Below are positions 38,168-48,055 of a stretch of 64,000 nt of DNA, piece by piece; the stretch's first letter is position 1, and each line of letters opens with the position of its first letter. Origin of the DNA: Dinoroseobacter sp. (GTDB lineage Bacteria; Pseudomonadota; Alphaproteobacteria; Rhodobacterales; Rhodobacteraceae). Both the position numbers and the translations under genes were made by a program. Where the stretch lies: the NCBI GenBank assembly GCA_017643385.1, contig JAEPNN010000007.1:172610-236609 (forward strand), in the 5' to 3' direction. The notes under the pieces were generated by a model. The model saw nothing but the letters and a program-made list of their open reading frames with translations, was not told the origin of the DNA and made no database searches.

Positions 38168-38395
38168 TCATTGATGTTTTTTAGACTGAAGTTCGCGAAG
38201 AACGAAAACCCGAATTGCCGAAGCCAACCCAGTATCCAGCCTACGAGAAGCGTCGATCTCTGCAGCCAACGCGTTCAGGGGTACACCACGTGACGAAGCA
38301 ATTTGACGAAAGACGACCCAGAATTCGTCTTCCAGTGACACGGACGTTCGGTGTCCGCGCAGCGTGAGGGATCGTTTAACTGGTCTTGCGCTCAT
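38168..38395 (-). CDS. Ribbon-helix-helix domain protein (RHH_4 type)
   Basis: 75 residues. RSLTLRGHRTSVSLEDEFW (about 8-26) is the ribbon part of this Rhodobacteraceae family, with NALAAEIDASR following. It is likely a small DNA-binding or adaptor protein. It overlaps the DUF4169 stop by 4 bp. Confidence 0.88.
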   Translation of the reverse strand: MSARPVKRSLTLRGHRTSVSLEDEFWVVFRQIASSRGVPLNALAAEIDASRRLDTGLASAIRVFVLRELQSKKHQ

Positions 38396-38583
38396 TCTTC
38401 CTCGATTCGATTGTTGTCGAGCATCTTTCGCGCTTGTTCGGATTGTGTAGCTTCAAGAACTTTTTGGGCTTTGGTACGTCCGAATTTCACAGCGTTTTCC
38501 TCGGCCACCGCTTTACGCAGGTCGCGCTCACGTGCCTTGCGAACTTTGCCTAAGCCCACGACATTGTTCGATCTTTCAGACAT
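38392..38583 (-). CDS. DUF4169 family protein
   Basis: 63 residues, highly charged, with KVRKARERDLRKAVAEENA and VKFGRTKAQK, the pattern of DUF4169. It is almost always followed by the RHH_4 gene, as here, and often lies downstream of fumC. Function unknown. Confidence 0.88.
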   Translation of the reverse strand: MSERSNNVVGLGKVRKARERDLRKAVAEENAVKFGRTKAQKVLEATQSEQARKMLDNNRIEEE

Positions 38584-38679
38584 GCTTCGGGTAGCTTTCT
38601 AATTCAAGAACGCGTTCATTCTTCTGTAGCCTCTCAGTTGCACCGTGCAGGGCAAGAAAGAGCCGGGTAACGGTTGCGT

Positions 38680-40071
38680 TTAATTTGGGCCAATCATGGT
38701 TTCTGGACGGACCACTTCGTCAAATGTGGCTTCATCTACAAAGCCAAGATTGATGGCTTCTTCTTTCAGAGTTGTGCCGTTCTTATGGGCTGTCTTAGCC
38801 ACTGTTGTGGCGTTGTCATACCCAATGGTTGGCGCAAGCGCCGTAACGAGCATAAGGGATTCTCGCATAATCTTCGCGATACGATCTTCGTTCGCGCGTA
38901 TGCCCAAGACACAGTTGTCGGTAAACGCAACGGCCGCGTCGCCAAGAAGTTGCATAGATTGCAGAACGTTATAAGACATCATCGGCTTATAGACGTTCAG
39001 TTCGAAATGACCTTGTGAGCCGGCGAAACCTACGGCGGCGTCGTTGCCAAACACATGGGCACAAACCTGGGTCATTGCCTCACACTGGGTCGGGTTCACT
39101 TTGCCCGGCATGATCGATGAGCCTGGCTCGTTTTCAGGCAGCATCAGTTCGCCAAGGCCACATCGTGGACCTGATCCCAAAAGCCGTATGTCGTTGGCGA
39201 TCTTGAAGAGAGAGGCGGCGACAGTTTTGGTCGCCCCAGACAGTTCTACCATCGCGTCATGAGCCGCAAGGGCTTCGAACTTATTCGGTGCCGTAACGAA
39301 GGGCAGGCCCGTAATTTCGGCCATATTGGCCGCAACTTCCTCGCCCCAACCTTTTGGCGTGTTTAGCCCAGTGCCAACTGCCGTTCCGCCCTGCGCGAGC
39401 TCATAAATTCGAGGCAGGGCAGCTTCAACACGCGCGATACTCATCGCGACCTGGTGAGTATATCCTGAAAACTCCTGTGCGAGTGTCAGAGGTGTGGCAT
39501 CCATCGTATGCGTACGCCCGATTTTGATAATACCCTCAAATTCGGTGACTTTTTCTTCCAAAGCGGCGTGTAGCTTCCTCAGGCCCGGCAGCAAAACGTC
39601 GCGCGCTGTCATGGCCGCTGAGATGTGCATAGCAGTTGGGAAAGTATCGTTGGACGATTGGCCCATATTGCAGTGATCATTTGGGTGTACCGGGTCTTTC
39701 GATCCGATCACACCGCCCAGAAGCTCAATCGCGCGATTTGCGATGACCTCGTTGGAGTTCATGTTCGACTGGGTGCCAGATCCTGTTTGCCAGACAACCA
39801 GCGGAAAATTATCGTCAAGCTTTCCATCAATGACTTCCTGGGCTGCTGTTTGAATCGCTTTGCCGATTTCAGATGGCAGTTTACCGGACTGCGTATTTGC
39901 AATTGCGCAGGCTTTTTTTATGACGCCAAGCGCGCGCACCACGGCAACGGGCTGCTTTTCCCAGCCAATCGGAAAGTTCATGATCGAACGCTGCGTTTGT
40001 GCGCCCCAGTACTTGTCTGACGGAACTTCGAGGGGACCAAAGCTATCTGTTTCGGTGCGTGTCTCAGTCAT
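38680..40071 (-). CDS. fumC: Fumarate hydratase class II
   Basis: 463 residues. This oxygen-stable fumarase interconverts fumarate and malate in the TCA cycle. The superfamily signature [17 protein letters not shown] is intact, as are the early [18 protein letters not shown] and [12 protein letters not shown] segments. It is followed after about 96 bp by the DUF4169/RHH pair on the same strand. Confidence 0.97.
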   Translation of the reverse strand: MTETRTETDSFGPLEVPSDKYWGAQTQRSIMNFPIGWEKQPVAVVRALGVIKKACAIANTQSGKLPSEIGKAIQTAAQEVIDGKLDDNFPLVVWQTGSGTQSNMNSNEVIANRAIELLGGVIGSKDPVHPNDHCNMGQSSNDTFPTAMHISAAMTARDVLLPGLRKLHAALEEKVTEFEGIIKIGRTHTMDATPLTLAQEFSGYTHQVAMSIARVEAALPRIYELAQGGTAVGTGLNTPKGWGEEVAANMAEITGLPFVTAPNKFEALAAHDAMVELSGATKTVAASLFKIANDIRLLGSGPRCGLGELMLPENEPGSSIMPGKVNPTQCEAMTQVCAHVFGNDAAVGFAGSQGHFELNVYKPMMSYNVLQSMQLLGDAAVAFTDNCVLGIRANEDRIAKIMRESLMLVTALAPTIGYDNATTVAKTAHKNGTTLKEEAINLGFVDEATFDEVVRPETMIGPN

Positions 40072-40114
40072 TGGGGATCTCCGGTCGGTACGCTGCTGTT
40101 CGCCGTTTAGCCAA

Positions 40115-40130
40115 GCCCCTCAATTGGGGC
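40115..40130 (-). terminator. Short hairpin between sspB and fumC
   Basis: GCCCC, 6-nt loop, GGGGC, without a clear U-tract. It may be a weak terminator for sspB. Confidence 0.3.
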
Positions 40131-40154
40131 AATCGCTGTTGCGGTCGCAGGGCA

Positions 40155-40634
40155 TTAGGGCTTGCGGAAGCTGTCCAGGCTAACAACGTCGGCATCTTTG
40201 TGCTCGGTTGTGGCTTCCGTCGCGTCGTCAATGTTCTTAGCAGGCAGATCGTCAGAAACCGGGGCCTCGTCTTCATCGTCCTGCGTTTCAAATCGCAGAC
40301 CGAATTCGACCGATGGATCTACAAAAGTGCGGATAGAATCGAGCGGTACTTTCAGATGCTCTGGCTGGTCGCCAAAATTGAGCGTGACCGAGAATGCGTC
40401 TTCCGTCACTTCGAGCGCGTCAAACCAGTGTTGAATCACAATGGTCATCTCGTCTGGATACCGTGTCCTGAGCCAGTCTGACAGCTCGACGTTTTCGTGC
40501 TGAGTATCGAATGTGATGAAGAAATGATGCGCCCCAGGAAGGCCTTCCTTGGAGATGCGTGTCAAAACTTCGCTGATGAGGCTCCGCATCGCGCGGTGCA
40601 TCATGTTTCCATAGTCGATACTTTGTTGGGCCAT
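40155..40634 (-). CDS. sspB: SspB-family ClpXP adaptor
   Basis: 159 residues. It tethers ssrA-tagged proteins to the ClpXP protease. The folded N-terminal part (about 1-115; HHFFITFDTQHENVELSDWL, then MTIVIQHWFDALEV) matches alphaproteobacterial SspB. An acidic linker then leads to a conserved C-terminal tail (DVVSLDSFRKP) that docks on ClpX. I chose the ATG at 40634 because GAGGG lies about 10 nt upstream; the ATG at 40643 is too close to it. Its partner tag source, ssrA, is also in this window. Confidence 0.92.
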   Translation of the reverse strand: MAQQSIDYGNMMHRAMRSLISEVLTRISKEGLPGAHHFFITFDTQHENVELSDWLRTRYPDEMTIVIQHWFDALEVTEDAFSVTLNFGDQPEHLKVPLDSIRTFVDPSVEFGLRFETQDDEDEAPVSDDLPAKNIDDATEATTEHKDADVVSLDSFRKP

Positions 40635-40697
40635 CCGGGCCATTCCCTCATTCTTCAGACATTAGCCTAGGACAGTCATCATGCCTTGGAAAGACCT

Positions 40698-41951
40698 TCA
40701 AGGGATCAAACCAATTGAAGCACCTAACAACGCCATCAGTGCTAAAGATTTCGGCACTGAGACGCCGAAGCGCAGAAGCAAAAGTGACGAAATGACAAGG
40801 AATAAAGATGCCGTTGTGTTGACCGAGCCAATGTCTGGCATCACTGCCGAAATAGGACCAAGCGCGATGGAGAGCCTTTGATCAAATACGACGTGAAAGG
40901 CAAACCACAGACCAACATTCAGAATAACTCCGACAACTGCGGCACTGATGCCTGTGAGCGCTCCGGAAAGCCTCGGGCGACTGGAAATCCATTCAAGATA
41001 CGGCGCCCCAAGGAATATCCATACAAAGCACGGAACAAATGTCATCCAAAGTGCCATTGCTGCTGCAAGCGCCGCGGTCGTCCAGCCGCTGTCTGCAAAC
41101 CCAGCCAGAAAAGCGACAAATTGCGTCACAAGGATCAGAGGGCCAGGCGTGGTTTCAGCCAATCCAAGTGCATCGATCATCTGATCGGTTGCGATCCAGC
41201 CAAAACCTGTAACGACTTCTTGGGTCATATAAGCGAGTACCGCATAGGCGCCGCCGAAGCTGACAACTGCTAGGGTCGCAAAAAACGTCCCAATCTGAAC
41301 GAGGATTGAAATCTGAAGGAGTGATACAATGAGGAGCGGGGCGAGCCAAAGCGCACCTCCGATAAGAGCGATGCGAACAGCAGATGTTGTTGGTTTCGCG
41401 GCGAGATCAGAGGTTGTATCCCGTGCAAAGATAACGCCGATGCACCCTGCCGTGATCACAACAAGTGGAAACGGAACCGAGAAAAGGAATAGGGCAGTGA
41501 AGCTGAGTGTCGCGAGTGCCCAAGTGAGGCAACTGGTCAATGTCTTTTGCGAGAGACTTAAAAGGGCCTGTGCAACGATAACAACGACTGTTGCTTTGAT
41601 CCCAAGGAAAGCCGACTGCACAGGCGGAACAGATCCGTACGTCACATAGAGCCCGGCCAGTAGCAAAATGACGCAAGCGCCTGGGAGCACGAATAGAGTT
41701 CCGGCAACTATGCCGCCTCGGATGCCGTGAAGATGCCAGCCAATATACGTGGCCAGTTGCATCGCCTCAGGACCCGGCAGGAGCATGCAGAACGACAGCG
41801 CACGCAAAAAATCTTTCTCGGAGATCCAAGACCGATCCGCCACGAACTCTTTGTGCATCAGTGCAATTTGGGCGGCAGGGCCCCCAAAAGACAAAATGCC
41901 AACCCGCGCAGAAACGCGTGTGAGCTCATTAAGGTTTGGAAGATCGTTCAT
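40698..41951 (-). CDS. chrA: Chromate transporter ChrA family protein
   Basis: 417 residues, with two homologous halves of about six helices each, the long-chain CHR type. Each half starts with the family motif: FGGPAAQIALM (about 22-32) and SFGGAYAVLAYM in the second half; PGPEAMQLATYIGW and TTPGPLILVTQFV also match. Family members export chromate, though many have other anion substrates. No chrB regulator is adjacent. Confidence 0.9.
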   Translation of the reverse strand: MNDLPNLNELTRVSARVGILSFGGPAAQIALMHKEFVADRSWISEKDFLRALSFCMLLPGPEAMQLATYIGWHLHGIRGGIVAGTLFVLPGACVILLLAGLYVTYGSVPPVQSAFLGIKATVVVIVAQALLSLSQKTLTSCLTWALATLSFTALFLFSVPFPLVVITAGCIGVIFARDTTSDLAAKPTTSAVRIALIGGALWLAPLLIVSLLQISILVQIGTFFATLAVVSFGGAYAVLAYMTQEVVTGFGWIATDQMIDALGLAETTPGPLILVTQFVAFLAGFADSGWTTAALAAAMALWMTFVPCFVWIFLGAPYLEWISSRPRLSGALTGISAAVVGVILNVGLWFAFHVVFDQRLSIALGPISAVMPDIGSVNTTASLFLVISSLLLLRFGVSVPKSLALMALLGASIGLIP

Positions 41952-42026
41952 GTGCCGGGCAGGTGCGAGCTAAGTTTAATTTATGAATGCACCATGACCT
42001 ATGATGCCCAGATGACAACCAGATGA

Positions 42027-42680
42027 CTAGAATAATGCTTGGGCGACTTCTCGGCGTATCTTTCGCTTCAATGTCTCTGCATAGCCTGAATGACCACGAG
42101 ATGTCATGACAAAGCCCCGCTGAGTAATGACTGATTGTTCATAGAACTTGGTGATCGCACGTCCCATGCCTTCGATTGCAAGTGCATTGATCATTATGCC
42201 TGCGGCTTCAGCGTCGCGTCGCGCTTGTTCGGGTGACGTACCCGCATTGTCATTTCCGTCGCCCGAGATGTCGATTACACGCCGGAGGCATTGCGGCGCG
42301 GTTTCGAATTGTTCATGTGCAAAGCGCATCAAAGCGCCCACACCTGTGCTGGACATCACGAACGCTCTTCGCATGTTGCGCGCCTTTTCCGCAAACTCCT
42401 GAAGATCAACATGTGTGCGAATTTGCGTCCATGGAATTGAGACTTCCTGATCGGACTGCCCAGACCATTGCACCACCATCAAAGCCACTTCTCCGGCTAC
42501 AATCGCATCTGCAACTTCCGGGTCCATAAGTGCCTCCGCCATACCTTCGGTTTGAATGCGGTATTCTGCGACGTCGATGGATTGGCTGACATCAATGGCA
42601 AGGAGAAGTGCTGTTGTGCAGGCCTGAATGGGATAGGCCGTGCCTGCAAAAACCGCCAAAACAAAAAACAAAATGCGCAT
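42027..42680 (-). CDS. DUF1194 family exported protein (VWA-like)
   Basis: 217 residues. A signal peptide (about 1-20) is followed by a von Willebrand A-like fold with a MIDAS-type start LLLAIDVSQSIDVAEY and RVIDISGDGNDNAGTSPEQA in mid-protein. DUF1194 is of unknown function and widespread in alphaproteobacteria. It follows chrA only loosely and has its own promoter region. Confidence 0.88.
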   Translation of the reverse strand: MRILFFVLAVFAGTAYPIQACTTALLLAIDVSQSIDVAEYRIQTEGMAEALMDPEVADAIVAGEVALMVVQWSGQSDQEVSIPWTQIRTHVDLQEFAEKARNMRRAFVMSSTGVGALMRFAHEQFETAPQCLRRVIDISGDGNDNAGTSPEQARRDAEAAGIMINALAIEGMGRAITKFYEQSVITQRGFVMTSRGHSGYAETLKRKIRREVAQALF

Positions 42681-43177
42681 TCTCTAAATTTTATCGGGCG
42701 ATGGGGAACTTACAACTGCCGTTTCATGATGGTGTGCAGCGATCAGGACCTTAATGGCGGTTGTGATGCATGTAGGATTGATGCGGTTGGAAATTTCGCT
42801 TTTCTGGGTCGGAGAGACTTAAAGCAGATTTTTAAGTTTTTGCGTTTCTCACAAAGTATCAGACAGGTGCGTTTTCAACATTCTTTCAAAAACCCCTGAA
42901 CGTATCCGGACCGAACCCTGAAAGAACTGTGCAGGCAGTAACTGTGCCATATTCAGCCCTTTGTTTCAGCTCCAGCATGGCTATTTCGGGGACTGCTGCG
43001 TCTCTATGTGATGGACTTTACCTACCTTCGCTCTGCTCGGCGTGTCTTGCGCGCAGGATCTTGGATTATCGGTAAACTTGAGAAACACTGCAGTAATCCC
43101 GCAGATGCACCCATCACCAAGACATTTATTCTTCTGGGAGTAGCTTGAATAAGACGCGCATCTGCTGTGATCTCGGT
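42681..43177. other. 497-bp gap with no convincing gene; possible gene remnant at 42942-43148
   Basis: The plus-strand frame 42942-43148 is open for 68 codons and reads like natural protein at its end (LLRLYVMDFTYLRSARRVL, then ITKTFILLGVA). It has no good start near its beginning and matches no family I know. It may be the tail of a deleted gene. The rest of the gap shows nothing definite. Confidence 0.25.
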
Positions 43178-44146
43178 TTATCTGTTTAGACCACCCGTGG
43201 TCACCATACAGCACAGCATCTCGAACAAGATCGATATACCCAGAAACGCCGTGCTTCCCGAGGGGTCGAATGGAGGCGAGACTTCGACAAGATCAGCCCC
43301 TACGATATCAACACCTGCCAAAAAACGTGCGACTTGGAGCGCCTCAAATGAGTTTGGACCACCGACTTCGGGTGTTCCTGTGCCCGGCGCAAAGGTGGGA
43401 TCAACAAAGTCGATATCGTATGACACATAAGTTGGCGCGGTTCCGACGATGTCACGCGCTTCTGCCATCACGTCTTTGACGCCCCGATCGAAGAACTCTT
43501 CTATGCATATAATTCGAATACCAACCGAGGTGGCAAAATCGATATCCTCGCTATCGTAAGCGGTTCCACGTATCCCAATTTGGATAACCCGCTTGGGATC
43601 TAGTAAGCCTTCCTCGATAGCCCGTCGGAAAGGGGTGCCATGGGTATATTTTGCACCGCCAAAGTAGCTGTTAAACAGATCCGTGTGGCTATCAAAATGG
43701 ATCATGCCAAGCGGCGATTGTTTACCAAGGCTACGCAGGATTGGAAGAGATGAAAGATGGTCTCCACCTGCGGTTAGGGGCCTGATCCCAGCCGCGATCA
43801 CCCGGTCATAAAAGGCTGTGATCCTGTCCATACTGTCCAGGATGTCCACAGGATTTGGCGGCACGTCGCCCAGATCAGCACAGTTCAGCGTTTCGAAAGG
43901 TCTGACGCCAGTGGCCCCGTTCTGCGCACGGATCATGGTGGACATATCGCGCAGTTGGCGCGGACCGTGTCGAGGGCCAGGCCGATTGGTGGTTCCACTG
44001 TCCCACGGCACGCCGATAATCCCTATGTCAACTTCCTCTAGCCGCGTATCATCAAGCTCCACATGAGGCAGACGCATGAAGGTTGGAACACCCGCGTAGC
44101 GTGGCAGATCGAAACCAGAAACGGGGTGAAAGAACGGATCGCTCAC
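43178..44146 (-). CDS. Agmatinase-family ureohydrolase
   Basis: 322 residues. Family members hydrolyse a guanidino group to urea plus an amine (agmatine, guanidinobutyrate, guanidinopropionate and others). Binuclear manganese ligands are intact: GGDH (127-130), FDSHTD (151-156), and SYDIDFVDPTFAPGTGTPE. The exact substrate cannot be fixed. It starts at a GTG that overlaps the stop of the broken deaminase as GTGA, and it ends an operon with a polyamine-type ABC transporter and a deacetylase, which favours a guanidino compound taken up from outside. Confidence 0.9.
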   Translation of the reverse strand: MSDPFFHPVSGFDLPRYAGVPTFMRLPHVELDDTRLEEVDIGIIGVPWDSGTTNRPGPRHGPRQLRDMSTMIRAQNGATGVRPFETLNCADLGDVPPNPVDILDSMDRITAFYDRVIAAGIRPLTAGGDHLSSLPILRSLGKQSPLGMIHFDSHTDLFNSYFGGAKYTHGTPFRRAIEEGLLDPKRVIQIGIRGTAYDSEDIDFATSVGIRIICIEEFFDRGVKDVMAEARDIVGTAPTYVSYDIDFVDPTFAPGTGTPEVGGPNSFEALQVARFLAGVDIVGADLVEVSPPFDPSGSTAFLGISILFEMLCCMVTTGGLNR

Positions 44147-44403
44147 GGTGCTGTATCTTCAGCCCACCGCGCGGGCATTTCTTCAGTGCGGTAAGGTTTT
44201 TGCCAACCCGCTCTGCACAAGGTTTCCATCACGTCATGTGCGATTGGGTCGTCCCTCTGGATATGCTGATTTCGTCGCTGACTTATGACCGAGCCGGTGC
44301 GCGCCGAAACTGAACCGATTGGGTAACCGCTTGCGCCCAAGCCTGCCTTCACCTCGTGATAGGCGACGCGCAAAACTTGCTTATCATTTGCGGTCATGAT
44401 CAT
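44143..44403 (-). pseudogene. Truncated nucleoside/cytosine deaminase-like remnant
   Basis: 86 residues against about 150 for the family. The N-terminus aligns well with nucleoside deaminases (KAGLGASGYPIGSVSARTG, RRNQHIQRDDPIAH). The catalytic HxE is lost (HDVM in place of HAEM or HGEM), and everything after about residue 72, including the zinc motif PCxxC, is missing and replaced by an unrelated tail. Its stop overlaps the agmatinase start, so it may persist only as a coupling leader. A deletion joining it to the next gene would explain this. Confidence 0.75.
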
Positions 44404-44409
44404 TGGACC

Positions 44410-45297
44410 CTAGTCTTGTAATGGAGGCGCTTCAAAGAAAGGAAGTCGCTCAATGCTGGGGGACCATGTCCCGCTGGCCGCGAGACTGTCCATGTGGTCT
44501 GCGATACCTCCCAATGTGGTAAACCAAACGTCTCGCGTTTCTAAGGTCTGGGCAATCCAGTTTTCCACAAGCTTCCAGCGCGCCAATCGCCCGGTTAGGA
44601 ACGGATGAACAATCAACATGAAAAAGCCACCCGCTTCATATTGCGCTTCAAACTCTTCCCAAAACCCAGCGAGACCTTCTGAGGGTGATTTGACCGGCAT
44701 CATATATCCGATCTCGTCATAATGCGCGAAGGGGGGCCAGTCGTCAGTGCCCCAGTGGACGGGCATCTCATAAAGCTGGCCTTTTGGGGTTTGCAAAGCA
44801 TGCGGAATGTCATCGCCCATAAGTGAGCTGTCGTACCGCATATTATGATCTAACATCAGATCAATCACCTCATCGGTGATGTTGTAAACCGGGGCGCGAT
44901 AGCCAACTGGGCTCTTTCCGCAAATGCGTTTGTGCGCCTCGATAGCGCGTTCAAAAGGCTCACGTTGATTGCCATACGTTGCGATTGGATCTTCGTGGAT
45001 CCAGCCATGGTGACCGATCTCATGGCCACCTTTCAAGATTGCTTCGACAGTGTCCGGATATTGCTCTAAGCACCAGCCAGGAATGAAGAAGGACTGCTTA
45101 AGTCCAAAGCGTTCATAGGTATCGAGAATGCGAGGCAGCGCGACATTGGGTCCATAGCGCCCCATAGAAATAGGATAGAGCCGCTTGTGACTATCGGCTG
45201 GCCGCGCAACGTGGATCAGACTATCGGCATCCATATCAAACGAGATTGCCACCGCACATTTCGCACCGTTTGGCCAAGGGAGGGGATTTCGGATCAT
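44410..45297 (-). CDS. NodB-type polysaccharide deacetylase family protein (PuuE-like)
   Basis: 295 residues, carbohydrate esterase 4 fold: ISFDMDADS near the N-terminus (metal Asp), GHEIGHHGWIHEDP with the His pair, GYRAPVYNITDE and FFMLIVHPFLTGR. No signal peptide, so it is cytoplasmic, unlike true chitin or peptidoglycan deacetylases. Cytoplasmic members such as PuuE allantoinase and other amidohydrolases act on small amides, and the operon setting fits that. It overlaps the ATPase stop as ATGA. Confidence 0.85.
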   Translation of the reverse strand: MIRNPLPWPNGAKCAVAISFDMDADSLIHVARPADSHKRLYPISMGRYGPNVALPRILDTYERFGLKQSFFIPGWCLEQYPDTVEAILKGGHEIGHHGWIHEDPIATYGNQREPFERAIEAHKRICGKSPVGYRAPVYNITDEVIDLMLDHNMRYDSSLMGDDIPHALQTPKGQLYEMPVHWGTDDWPPFAHYDEIGYMMPVKSPSEGLAGFWEEFEAQYEAGGFFMLIVHPFLTGRLARWKLVENWIAQTLETRDVWFTTLGGIADHMDSLAASGTWSPSIERLPFFEAPPLQD

Positions 45298-46382
45298 AGA
45301 TCGCTCTCCAGAATATTGGCGTTTTCAATATCCCATGACAGCCAAACATCGCGGCCTGGCACAAGATCAAGAGCTGCCAATGCGCGTTCCTGCATTTGCA
45401 CCTTGTAGTCCTGACCCGCGGCTCCTTCGAGAAACACTGTCACAATAGATCCAATGAATTCTTCCGAGATTAGGGTAGCTTGGGCCTTATTTTTGGTTTT
45501 TGGTTCTTCTGTGGAGAGTGAAACAAGATCCGCTGAAACGGTAAAACTCACAGATTGCCCCGCGGAGAGTGGGCGATTGGGGTTTGCAGCGACAAAGGTG
45601 CCTTGCTGTGCGGAAATTTCGACGCCCTTCGCGCCAATATCGGTCACCTTACCGCTAAGAATGTTATTGCGCCCGACAAATTCAGCAACAAAGCGGTTCG
45701 CAGGCGCACGATATATGTCTTTTGGGGCACCGATCTGCGCAATGTCGCCTTGGCTCATGATGACCACACGGTCTGCCATGGCAAAGGCTTCGGACTGAGA
45801 GTGCGTGACATAGACAAACGTGATGCCCAATTCCTTTTGCAGCTGTATCAAGACACCTTGCATCCGGATCACCAGATTTGCATCGAGTGCTGAGAGCGGT
45901 TCGTCGAGAAGTAGCATCTGTGGTTCCATGACAAGGCTGCGCGCCAAGGCCACACGTTGCTTTTGGCCGCCCGAAAGCGTGGCTACGTTGCGCTCTGCAA
46001 ATTCACTGATCTGCATGCGATCCAGCCAATCTAACGCGCGCGTTTTCCGTTCATTAGGGCTGACGCCGCGCATCTTAAGACCAAATTCGACATTCTCGCG
46101 TGCCGTCAGATAAGGAAACAACGCCAGCGATTGCCAGACCAGCGGCGTATCACGGTCGTGCGGTTTCACATCATTCATCAATCGACCGCCGATCCGGATT
46201 TCGCCTGCTGTCGGCGTCTCCAGCCCAGCCAGCATCCGCAGAGTGGTGGTCTTGCCACAGCCTGACGACCCCATGATCGCCAAGAACTCTCCTTCATGAA
46301 TATCGAGTGTCATGTCCCGCACAGCGACGAAATCGCCAAACCACTTTTGAACATTTTGGAAGGTAACGAGAGGCGCTGTCAT
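45294..46382 (-). CDS. ABC transporter ATPase (PotA-like)
   Basis: 362 residues. Walker A GSSGCGKTT (38-46), signature LSGGQKQRVALAR (136-148), Walker B LLLDEP (157-162), then a C-terminal TOBE-like regulatory domain (about 240-362). Closest in type to spermidine/putrescine importer ATPases. It starts one base after the permease stop and overlaps the deacetylase start. Confidence 0.93.
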   Translation of the reverse strand: MTAPLVTFQNVQKWFGDFVAVRDMTLDIHEGEFLAIMGSSGCGKTTTLRMLAGLETPTAGEIRIGGRLMNDVKPHDRDTPLVWQSLALFPYLTARENVEFGLKMRGVSPNERKTRALDWLDRMQISEFAERNVATLSGGQKQRVALARSLVMEPQMLLLDEPLSALDANLVIRMQGVLIQLQKELGITFVYVTHSQSEAFAMADRVVIMSQGDIAQIGAPKDIYRAPANRFVAEFVGRNNILSGKVTDIGAKGVEISAQQGTFVAANPNRPLSAGQSVSFTVSADLVSLSTEEPKTKNKAQATLISEEFIGSIVTVFLEGAAGQDYKVQMQERALAALDLVPGRDVWLSWDIENANILESDL

Positions 46383-46383
46383 A

Positions 46384-47178
46384 TTAAGAATGGCTCTTGA
46401 TTTGGCGGCTGATGAAGATCAGTTGCGCGAGGATGACAAGTGTCATTGAGGTCAGGAACACAAAGGTCCCAATGGCGTTTACCGTCGGATCGATATTACC
46501 TTGGACGATTTCAAGGATCACGATCGGTACGGTTTTGTTTAGCCCTGAAACGAACCATGCCACGGCGAACTCGTCGAACGAAACGGCTGCCGTCAGGCAA
46601 AGCGCAGAGACGATGGCCGGGGCGCAAAACGGGACGATCACGTGGCGCATTGCCTGCCATTCGGTACCGCCAAGGTTCCAAGCGGCAGCCTCCAAGTCGG
46701 GGTCCATTTGGTGCAACCTGAGCCTAATGATCGCCATGGCAAAAGGCGCGGTCAAAACAGAATGTGCCAGGATGATCGACCATAGCTGACCCGACATACC
46801 AATGCGTGAAAGCCATGCTAGCATGGCCAGCGCCATGATGATCAAAGGGATCGTCGGAGGCAGCAGGATGAGCGCAAGGTAGGGTCCCTTGAACCGGAAA
46901 TTATAACGAAAATCTGTATAGGCGGTACAAAACCCGAGGACCGTGGCCAGAACCGCCGTGCTCGTTGAAACTATGACGGAGTTGCGTACGGCCTTCCAGA
47001 CATCTTCGTCGTTGAAGATTTTGACATACCATTCAGTGGAAAACTCACCCAGCGGGATTGTCGGAAACCGCTGCGAGTTAAACGAAAAGACAAGGCTAAA
47101 GACAATCGGCGCGAAGACAAACGTAAAGATCAGCGCAACATAGAGGCCAAGCGCGACATTAGACCCGCGTACCTTCAT
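46384..47178 (-). CDS. ABC transporter permease (PotC-like)
   Basis: 264 residues from the ATG at 47178 (MKVRGSNVALGLYVAL), which overlaps the upstream permease stop as ATGA; the frame is open further but would overlap that gene. Six membrane helices and the EAA loop (EAAAWNLGGTEWQAMRHVIVP region) that contacts the ATPase. Class II permease of a polyamine-type importer. Confidence 0.93.
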   Translation of the reverse strand: MKVRGSNVALGLYVALIFTFVFAPIVFSLVFSFNSQRFPTIPLGEFSTEWYVKIFNDEDVWKAVRNSVIVSTSTAVLATVLGFCTAYTDFRYNFRFKGPYLALILLPPTIPLIIMALAMLAWLSRIGMSGQLWSIILAHSVLTAPFAMAIIRLRLHQMDPDLEAAAWNLGGTEWQAMRHVIVPFCAPAIVSALCLTAAVSFDEFAVAWFVSGLNKTVPIVILEIVQGNIDPTVNAIGTFVFLTSMTLVILAQLIFISRQIKSHS

Positions 47179-48050
47179 GCGTTCGTGCCCTTTGGTTTGC
47201 GGTAAGCAAGAACGATCGCGGTAAAGGCTATCGTGAAGAGTGTTGCCATCATCATGATCGCGACAACCGCTGCGCGCGGCCATTGCTGGCCCGATTTGGT
47301 GGTGTCCAGAATCAGGATTGGCAGTGTGGGTTCCTGCGAGCCACCAAGATAGAAGGGCGCAACAAAATCGCCAAATGCGAGAATGAAGCAAAACAAGGCG
47401 GCGACGATAAAGCCGGTTTTTGAAAGCGGCAGAACAACCCGCCAGATTGTTGCCAGTGGTTTACAGCCGAGGTTTCTCGCCGCTTCAATAAGTGTCTTGT
47501 CGATGTTGGCCATCGTTATCGTTTGCAAGATAACCGCCAGTGGCAATGTAAGCGTTAGGTATCCAATAATTGTGCCAAAGTGGGTGTTTAGCATCTTGAA
47601 TGGTCCAAGGCCGACATATCCCAAGATCGCGTTTAAGACACCACTCTCGGCGAGGATCACGTACCAGGAAAACGTCCGCACAAGGTAGGATGTGAAAAAT
47701 GGGATGATCAGTAGAAACACCGCCCAACGGCGCTGTGTTTCTGACGCTCGAAAGGCCAGTGCCCAAGAGGCCGGAAACGCGACAATCATGGCGATGGTCG
47801 CACTCAATGAGGCAATGAAAAGCGTATACCAGTAGCTGTCCCAGAAATACCCCCGGGTCAGCATGCGTTCCCAATTCACAAACTCGAACGCTTCCGTCAT
47901 GCGATAGTTCTTCACGACGAAGAACGAGATCACGATCATGAAAACGACAGGGCCAACAAAGAATAATAGTTGCCACAGGATGATGGGCAGACGCCATGTC
48001 AGCGCATAGACATCAATTTTTCGCTGTGCCTTCAAAACCGTCTTCCCCAC
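47175..48050 (-). CDS. ABC transporter permease (PotB-like)
   Basis: 291 residues from a GTG at 48050. Six helices; EAA loop IEAARNLGCKPLATIWRVVLP. No strong ribosome site is seen, since a large hairpin lies directly before the start, so its translation may be modest compared with the binding protein. It partners with the PotC-like permease in a heterodimer. Confidence 0.92.
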   Translation of the reverse strand: MGKTVLKAQRKIDVYALTWRLPIILWQLLFFVGPVVFMIVISFFVVKNYRMTEAFEFVNWERMLTRGYFWDSYWYTLFIASLSATIAMIVAFPASWALAFRASETQRRWAVFLLIIPFFTSYLVRTFSWYVILAESGVLNAILGYVGLGPFKMLNTHFGTIIGYLTLTLPLAVILQTITMANIDKTLIEAARNLGCKPLATIWRVVLPLSKTGFIVAALFCFILAFGDFVAPFYLGGSQEPTLPILILDTTKSGQQWPRAAVVAIMMMATLFTIAFTAIVLAYRKPKGTNA

Positions 48051-48055
48051 TCGGC

